Position numbers and translations under genes: made by a program. Source: an uncultured Elusimicrobia bacterium (GTDB lineage: Bacteria > Elusimicrobiota > Elusimicrobia > Elusimicrobiales > UBA9959). Taken from it: DNA of 46,479 bases. The notes beneath the pieces were generated by a model, which ran no database searches, was not told where the DNA came from, and saw only the letters and a program-made list of their open reading frames with translations. This document shows positions 41,728 to 46,479 of this stretch, in pieces (the first letter of the stretch is position 1; each line of letters opens with the position of its first letter). Location of the stretch: NCBI GenBank assembly GCA_903889965.1, contig CAISZM010000019.1:1-46479 (forward strand), given 5' to 3'.

Positions 41728-43284
41728 ATGAAAAAACTCCTTATTTGTCTCTTGCTGGCCGTTTGCGCGTCCGCCCCCCTGTCGGCCGGTGTTTTCACAC
41801 AGGCCGAGATGGACGAGGTCTCCTGCGCCGCGGTGAAAATGCAGTTGTTCTATTATTACCTGCAGCCGGTAAAAGACGCCAGCGTGCTTAAACACACGGT
41901 CGATTGCAGGGGCGTAAAAGCTACCTTTAACATGCCCCAGTGGATAGGCGAGGCGGTGCCGGAAATGGCCGCGCGCAAGGTCTGGCGCGACCCTGAAGAG
42001 GGCGAACTTTCCGAGGCGGCTATCTGGCAGACCCCCGTTTCCATCCTTTACGAGTACCTCGAGCTTACCCGCAAAACTTTCCCGCCCGAGGCCGGAGGGG
42101 CCAGCATACAGCCCGGCCTCCTGGTCAAGGAATACGCCGACACGCGCATACGCTTCCAGATGTCCCTCGACAGGCTTTACAGGGCACGAACCTCGAAAAT
42201 GACCATGGGCGATTCGCTCAACGGCCGCGGCCGCACCATAATGGCGTCCTTCAACCTGATACTCAAGGAAATGGAGTCCGTCGCCGACGCCATCTCCAGC
42301 ACGGACTCCAGGGCCTATGCCGAGGCCGTTACCTCTTCCGCCATGCTCAGCCAGGACACCTTCCGGTCGCTTTTCAACGCCCATGCCAGGTACGAGAGTC
42401 CGAAGAACGAATCGCAGGCCGCCATCACCTTCTCCGCTGCGCTAGCCGTACTTGGCATGGTCCTAATCTTCCTTGCCGTGCGCCTCTTCTTCCTGATGAA
42501 CGATTCCAAGACCAACGCCATGATGGGGGACTACGCCAAAAAAGTAGAGGTATGGAGCGAGGCCTTCTCCCGCCAGTTCATAGCCATAAACGTGAAATAC
42601 CTGGTCATCGTGCCGGTGGCGGTGTTCGCCCTGATCGGCCTGGTGACCATGAACATCTACGCTTTCCTGTTCCTGTCACTGCTCGGCGTGGCCGTGGGAC
42701 TTCGCACGCCTAATTTCGTCCTGGAGTACATGAAGCAGCGGCGCGGCAAAAAAGTGGACACGCAGCTGATGGACGGCCTCATCCTGCTTTCCAACTGTCT
42801 CCGTTCCGGCCTGGACGTGGTGCAGGGCTTCGAAATGGTGTCCAAGGACCTGCTGCCCCCGATATCCGACGAGTTTTCCCTTGTGATAAAAAACTACCAG
42901 CTGGGTATGACCTTCGAAAAAGCCCTGGGCGTTATGGAAGAGCGCGTGGCCTCCAAGATGCTCGCGTACATGATACGGGCCATAGTGCTGCAGCGCCAGA
43001 TGGGCGGCAACCTGACCAAGGTCTTCGAGCGTATCGTTATAGACATCCGCGAAGAGTCCAAGCTCGAGGAAAAGACCAAGGCCATGACCGCGCAGCAGAA
43101 GATACAGTCCATAGTGGTGGGTATAATGCCGTGGATCATGCTGGGCGTAATGTTCATGTTCCAGCCCGACACGATGATAAAGTTCTACGGCACGCCGATA
43201 GGGTTCGGCGTCTTCATTTTCTGCGCCATCTGGATAGCTATAGGCATGAAAGTCGTTGCGAGCCTCGGCAAAATAAGGGTCTGA
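41728..43284 (+). CDS. tadB: TadB with large exported N-terminal extension
   Basis: 518 aa; TadB proteins usually have about 300-330. A signal peptide (about 1-20, APLSAG) precedes about 210 residues predicted to be periplasmic, with cysteines at 33 and 60. TM helices at about 231-256 and 291-326 follow, then a T2SSF/GspF domain (MDGLILLSNCLRSGLDVVQG, later QRQMGGNLTKVFERI), and C-terminal helices. ATG 41728 follows the CpaEF stop by 2 bases and starts a perfect signal peptide; the frame is open further upstream inside cpaF, but not plausibly. TadB is the inner-membrane platform protein of the Tad machine. The extra periplasmic domain is unrecognised and may contact the secretin or CpaB. Confidence 0.88.
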   Translation: MKKLLICLLLAVCASAPLSAGVFTQAEMDEVSCAAVKMQLFYYYLQPVKDASVLKHTVDCRGVKATFNMPQWIGEAVPEMAARKVWRDPEEGELSEAAIWQTPVSILYEYLELTRKTFPPEAGGASIQPGLLVKEYADTRIRFQMSLDRLYRARTSKMTMGDSLNGRGRTIMASFNLILKEMESVADAISSTDSRAYAEAVTSSAMLSQDTFRSLFNAHARYESPKNESQAAITFSAALAVLGMVLIFLAVRLFFLMNDSKTNAMMGDYAKKVEVWSEAFSRQFIAINVKYLVIVPVAVFALIGLVTMNIYAFLFLSLLGVAVGLRTPNFVLEYMKQRRGKKVDTQLMDGLILLSNCLRSGLDVVQGFEMVSKDLLPPISDEFSLVIKNYQLGMTFEKALGVMEERVASKMLAYMIRAIVLQRQMGGNLTKVFERIVIDIREESKLEEKTKAMTAQQKIQSIVVGIMPWIMLGVMFMFQPDTMIKFYGTPIGFGVFIFCAIWIAIGMKVVASLGKIRV

Positions 43285-43285
43285 T

Positions 43286-44197
43286 ATGAATATTCCGGAT
43301 ATGCAGGAGCAATTCGTAAAAGCCTTGATTTTTATACTTTCGCTGATCGGTTCGGCCGCGGTTTTCACCGCGGCGCAGCGCTTCTTTTCCCCGCGCTCGG
43401 AGGACCGCTCGCCCATAGGCGATATCAGCGACATGCAGGGGAAGGAAACTTCCTTTTTCGCGAAGCTCGACGGCAGCAAGAACTACTGGGACATTCTGGA
43501 CCTGACTTTCGCGCGCCGGCTTGGCATGGAGAAGAAGCTGGAAGAAACCTACATGCTGCTCGGCCGGCCGCCCGACACCAACCCGCTTAAGATGCTGCAT
43601 ATCAAGATGATAGCCGGCGCGGCGCTGCCGATCCTGGCTTTCGTCCTGACGCAGTCCGTTTTTTCCATCGTGCTGGCCCCCATGGGGTTCGTGCTGCCCG
43701 ACCTCGTCAGCTATTCCCGCCGCATACGCAGGCGCCAGGAAGACATCATCCACAACTTTCCCACCTTCGTCGACCTCGCGGCCCTTATGATAGAATCCGG
43801 GCTGGATTATATGACCGCTTTCGACCGTATAGTGAAGATAGCCCCGGTGAAGACGGGGCTGGAAAAAGAGGTGGAGAGCACCATAAACGAGGTCCAGATG
43901 GGCTACGCCCGGCGTGAAGCGCTGCGCCATCTTTCGATGCGCACCGGCCTGCAGGAGGTGCGCTCCTTCGTCGGACTTATCGTGCAGTCGGACGAGCTGG
44001 GCACGAGCCTCGTGGAACTGCTGCGCAATTATTCCACGGACATGCGCTTCCGCCGGCTGAACAGGGCCGAGAAGCTGGCCGCGCAAGCCTCCACCAAGAT
44101 GCTCATCCCGCTCTTTATTTTCATATTCCCCACGGTATTTATCCTGATGCTGTCGCCCATGGTGAACGACCTGATGACCGGCGGCATGCCGTTCTAG
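43286..44197 (+). CDS. tadC: TadC pilus platform protein
   Basis: 303 aa, usual length. An N-terminal membrane helix (about 10-30) precedes a linker, two central helices (about 110-145), and a T2SSF domain (about 150-300) with FPTFVDLAALMIESGLDYM, GYARREALRHLSMRTGL and VGLIVQSDELGTSL. The last helices run to about residue 297. It partners TadB in the inner-membrane platform. It starts 1 base after the tadB stop, a sign of translational coupling. Confidence 0.9.
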   Translation: MNIPDMQEQFVKALIFILSLIGSAAVFTAAQRFFSPRSEDRSPIGDISDMQGKETSFFAKLDGSKNYWDILDLTFARRLGMEKKLEETYMLLGRPPDTNPLKMLHIKMIAGAALPILAFVLTQSVFSIVLAPMGFVLPDLVSYSRRIRRRQEDIIHNFPTFVDLAALMIESGLDYMTAFDRIVKIAPVKTGLEKEVESTINEVQMGYARREALRHLSMRTGLQEVRSFVGLIVQSDELGTSLVELLRNYSTDMRFRRLNRAEKLAAQASTKMLIPLFIFIFPTVFILMLSPMVNDLMTGGMPF

Positions 44198-44224
44198 GCC
44201 GGGGCCGGCAAGGCGGAGTTCTTT

Positions 44225-45535
44225 ATGAAAAATATTATTTTATCGGCTTTATTCCTGGCGTCGCTCTGCGCCACGGCCTCGTCACAGACGGGCAGGGTCA
44301 AAAGCGAGGAGTCGCTTTTCCTGGACGTGCAGAAGATAGGCCTGGGCTCCTTGAGCGAGCTGGAGGAGAAAAAGAAGTTCTTTGAAACCGTCAAGCTGGA
44401 AAAAGCGAAGATACAGGGCAACATGCTGGATAATATATACGAAAGCGCTTTCGACTATTACCGCAACGGCAACTATGAGGACGCCAAGGACCTGGCGCTG
44501 AAGATCCTTTCCATAGACCCGAATTACCGCGACGCCCAGATGCTGATGGAGGCCTCCACCCAGCTGCGCGGCAGCGCCCGGCCGGTCATGAGCGAGAAGC
44601 TTATGATAGAGGACCGGTTCAAGATAGCCCTTTCTTACTACAACGAAGGCCGCATATCGGAGGCCTACAGTAAGATGGGGGAGGTCGTTAAGCTTTCCCC
44701 CAACAATATCAAGGCCAAGTATTGGCTGGCCAAGATGAAAGACGACATGAAGGATTATTATTCCCAGAAAGGCGCCGAGGCCTACAAGAACGGCAACCTC
44801 AAGGCGGCCCTGGATAATTTTTACAACGCCCTGCTTCTGAAACCCAGGGACCCCCGTACGATAGAGTGGGTGACCCGCCTGGAGGACGAGCTGCGCCAGC
44901 AGCGCGCCGACGACAAGCTGAAGGAGGCCCTCGAGTTCTACGCGCAGGGGCGCCTCACCGAGGCCTACCAGGGGCTGACCGTGGCTCTTGAGATACAGCC
45001 CGGAGACTCCAAGACGAACAAGCTTATGGCCGAGGTCAGGAGCGAGATAGAGAACGGCTTCATAGCCTCCGGCAAGAAGTTTTACGGCGTGCGCAAATAC
45101 ACCGAGGCCATAGGGGAATGGGACAAGGCCAAGCCCTACACCGCGAATATGGCCTACCTGAACACTCTTATTTCCCGCACACGCGAGCAGATGCGCCTGG
45201 AACTCGCGGACAAAAAGCGCCGCGCAGATGAGGCTTCACGCCGCGCGAAGTTGGAGGAGGAGCGCCGCGCCAAAGAGGAAGATGATCGCAAGAAGGCTGA
45301 AGCCGAAGCCAAGCTCAAGGGCGCGGAGGGCGTAGTGAAGACGCAGCAGGGGGTCAGCGAGGAGAACAAGCTGGCCGCCCAGCAGCACTACATCGAGGGT
45401 CTCAAATATTTCCAAAACTCCGACTACGACAAGGCCCGCGACGAGTGGACCATAACGAGGCAGCTCGACCCCAGCAATATAGACGCCGCCTCCGGCCTGA
45501 AGCGCATAGAGCAGATACGTTCCGGCGGGCAGTAG
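44225..45535 (+). CDS. Exported TPR protein (TadD-like)
   Basis: 436 aa with a signal peptide (to about residue 20, TASSQT). TPR-type helical pairs are clear: AFDYYRNGNYEDAKDLALKI, ALSYYNEGRISEAYSKMGEV, GAEAYKNGNLKAALDNFYNA, ALEFYAQGRLTEAYQGL and a final LKYFQNSDYDKARDEWTI. Before the last repeat lies a charged helical stretch (about 325-370, repeated ADEASRRAK and EERRAKEEDD patterns), probably a coiled coil. TadD lipoproteins with TPRs help the secretin of Tad systems. This one has no lipobox but has the same position. Last gene before the terminator. Confidence 0.85.
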   Translation: MKNIILSALFLASLCATASSQTGRVKSEESLFLDVQKIGLGSLSELEEKKKFFETVKLEKAKIQGNMLDNIYESAFDYYRNGNYEDAKDLALKILSIDPNYRDAQMLMEASTQLRGSARPVMSEKLMIEDRFKIALSYYNEGRISEAYSKMGEVVKLSPNNIKAKYWLAKMKDDMKDYYSQKGAEAYKNGNLKAALDNFYNALLLKPRDPRTIEWVTRLEDELRQQRADDKLKEALEFYAQGRLTEAYQGLTVALEIQPGDSKTNKLMAEVRSEIENGFIASGKKFYGVRKYTEAIGEWDKAKPYTANMAYLNTLISRTREQMRLELADKKRRADEASRRAKLEEERRAKEEDDRKKAEAEAKLKGAEGVVKTQQGVSEENKLAAQQHYIEGLKYFQNSDYDKARDEWTITRQLDPSNIDAASGLKRIEQIRSGGQ

Positions 45536-45555
45536 CGCCACGCCCGGCGAGCGCG

Positions 45556-45584
45556 GGGGAGGGGAACACCCCTCCCCTTTTTTT
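45556..45584 (+). terminator. Intrinsic terminator of the Tad locus
   Basis: A 9-bp stem GGGGAGGGG/CCCCTCCCC with an AACA loop and seven Ts. It ends the transcript containing the TPR gene. Confidence 0.92.
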
Positions 45585-45663
45585 GTCCGCGCGGCCGCGC
45601 AATATTTCGGAAACAGCCGTTTGCTAGAATCTAGTAAGGAAGTTAAGGTCTAAAGGCAATTAT

Positions 45664-46479
45664 ATGCGGCTTACGATGAGATGGCTTTTGTGGTTCGTCG
45701 GCATAGGCGTCTATGTGATGTTCCTGGGCGGGGTTTTTTATTACAACCTGTTCAAGTGGACGTTCGACGAGAAGCTTAAGCTGGATATTATAGAGACCGT
45801 GAAAGTGTACGCGCCCACGCTGCGCGTAGGGCTGCTGAACAGCCCCAAGGCTATCTCTTTCGAGGAATACGACATACTGCAGTCGCTCACCAAGGATGAG
45901 CGCATAACCTCGCTGCTTTACCTGAGCCGCCAGGGGACGGTGCGCTGGCACAAGGATGCCCGGTTCATCGGCGCGACCTGGGACGATTTCAAGGTGCAGC
46001 AGCCGCCGCTCACGGACGCCATCGCCCAGGCGTATCTTTCCAAGATGCCCAAAACCCGCCAGGTCAGCGGGGAACCTTTCTACGAGATAGCCATACCTTT
46101 TTCCATAAGGCAGGAGATTATCGGCATCATGGACCTTCTGGTTTCCAGGGCCGGAGCCGAGGTGCTTATAGGCGCGGCCATGCGCAAGTACGTATTCGGG
46201 GCTATAGGCGTGCTCTTCCTGCTGGGCCTGCCTCTCTACTTTTTCCTCTATCATTATGTTACCGCCCCGATGGAAGCGCTGCGCGACAGCGTGGAGGGAG
46301 TGTCGCTCAAGAACTTCGATCTCCGCTTCCCGGCCCGCGGGGATGAACTCGGGGACCTGGCGGCTTCGGTGACGCGCCTGATGGGAAAGATGAAAACGGA
46401 AATGGAAGGGGTATCCAAGAGGGACATCACCTACAGGGAGGCCGAGCAGCGCTGGTGGCGCTCGCTCCTGAACGTAATA
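45664..46479 (+). CDS. Membrane sensor with HAMP domain, truncated by window end
   Basis: 272 codons visible, no stop before the end of the window. TM1 lies at about 6-28. A periplasmic sensing domain of about 145 residues follows (IIETVKVYAPTLRVGLLNS, later LTKDERITSLLYLSRQGTV and VSGEPFYEIAIPFSIRQE), resembling single CACHE/PAS-like domains. TM2 is at about 176-198 and a HAMP domain at about 200-255 (VTAPMEALRDSV, RGDELGDLAASVTRLM). The missing C-terminus may be a histidine kinase, GGDEF or chemoreceptor output. A possible extended -10 (TGCTAGAAT, 45622-45630) lies 30 bases upstream. It sits after the Tad terminator and so is a separate unit. Confidence 0.8.
   Translation, partial: MRLTMRWLLWFVGIGVYVMFLGGVFYYNLFKWTFDEKLKLDIIETVKVYAPTLRVGLLNSPKAISFEEYDILQSLTKDERITSLLYLSRQGTVRWHKDARFIGATWDDFKVQQPPLTDAIAQAYLSKMPKTRQVSGEPFYEIAIPFSIRQEIIGIMDLLVSRAGAEVLIGAAMRKYVFGAIGVLFLLGLPLYFFLYHYVTAPMEALRDSVEGVSLKNFDLRFPARGDELGDLAASVTRLMGKMKTEMEGVSKRDITYREAEQRWWRSLLNVI

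Overview
This 46.5 kb window comes from a Gram-negative (diderm), GC-rich bacterium. It carries an RND/TolC efflux operon, an outer-membrane PorV/PorQ-type protein, FtsX/EnvC-type division factors and a Tad-type pilus locus. PorV/PorQ next to a large protein built of FlgD-like Ig repeats, plus a compact Tad locus and many AUA Ile codons, would fit Elusimicrobiota. No rRNA or taxonomic marker was checked, so that placement is tentative. No rRNA, tRNA, CRISPR array, transposase or integrase was seen.

Region 1 (about 1-16.3 kb, rightward) is a surface-polysaccharide cluster. It holds an FkbM-like methyltransferase, a Wzy/O-antigen-ligase-like membrane protein, glycosyltransferases (GT2, GT4 and two GT2-GT4 double-domain membrane proteins), hexapeptide acyltransferases, a Cys-less asparagine-synthase-like protein and, last, a WbaP/WcaJ-type initiating phosphoglycosyltransferase, closed by a bidirectional terminator. 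No flippase was seen. The cluster has been reshuffled: the [GT2-GT4 + acyltransferase] pair is duplicated (6.2-8.9 and 11.9-14.9 kb) with a near-identical patch suggesting gene conversion. One acyltransferase copy is truncated onto a foreign tail, one methyltransferase has an amber stop, and tails of other genes survive as scars between genes.

Region 2 (16.3-22.3 kb, leftward) is a tripartite efflux operon whose first ORF joins a TetR repressor to a TolC outer-membrane factor without a stop codon. A perfect consensus sigma-70 promoter with a palindromic operator over the predicted start site precedes it. Next (22.4-23.5 kb) is a structured leader ending in a strong intrinsic terminator just before an unrecognised exported protein, which looks like an attenuator or orphan riboswitch.

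Region 3 (23.5-32.5 kb, rightward) is mostly core: FtsX-like protein, EnvC-like amidase activator, CtpA-type S41 protease and TsaD. These are followed by a solute-binding-protein-like protein without signal peptide, a GAF-GGDEF diguanylate cyclase and an unusual coiled-coil/TM/propeller-like protein.

Region 4 (32.6-46.5 kb, rightward) encodes surface structures: a 1036-residue FlgD-repeat protein, PorV/PorQ, then a compact Tad locus. The locus has three class-III prepilin-like proteins, CpaB, a minimal secretin, a fused CpaE-CpaF ATPase, TadB with a large extra exported N-terminal domain, TadC and a TPR protein. It ends at a terminator, and a truncated HAMP sensor protein runs off the window edge. 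The most unusual items are the TetR-TolC ORF, the attenuator-like leader, and the rebuilt Tad machine (ATPase fusion, extended TadB, minimal secretin).
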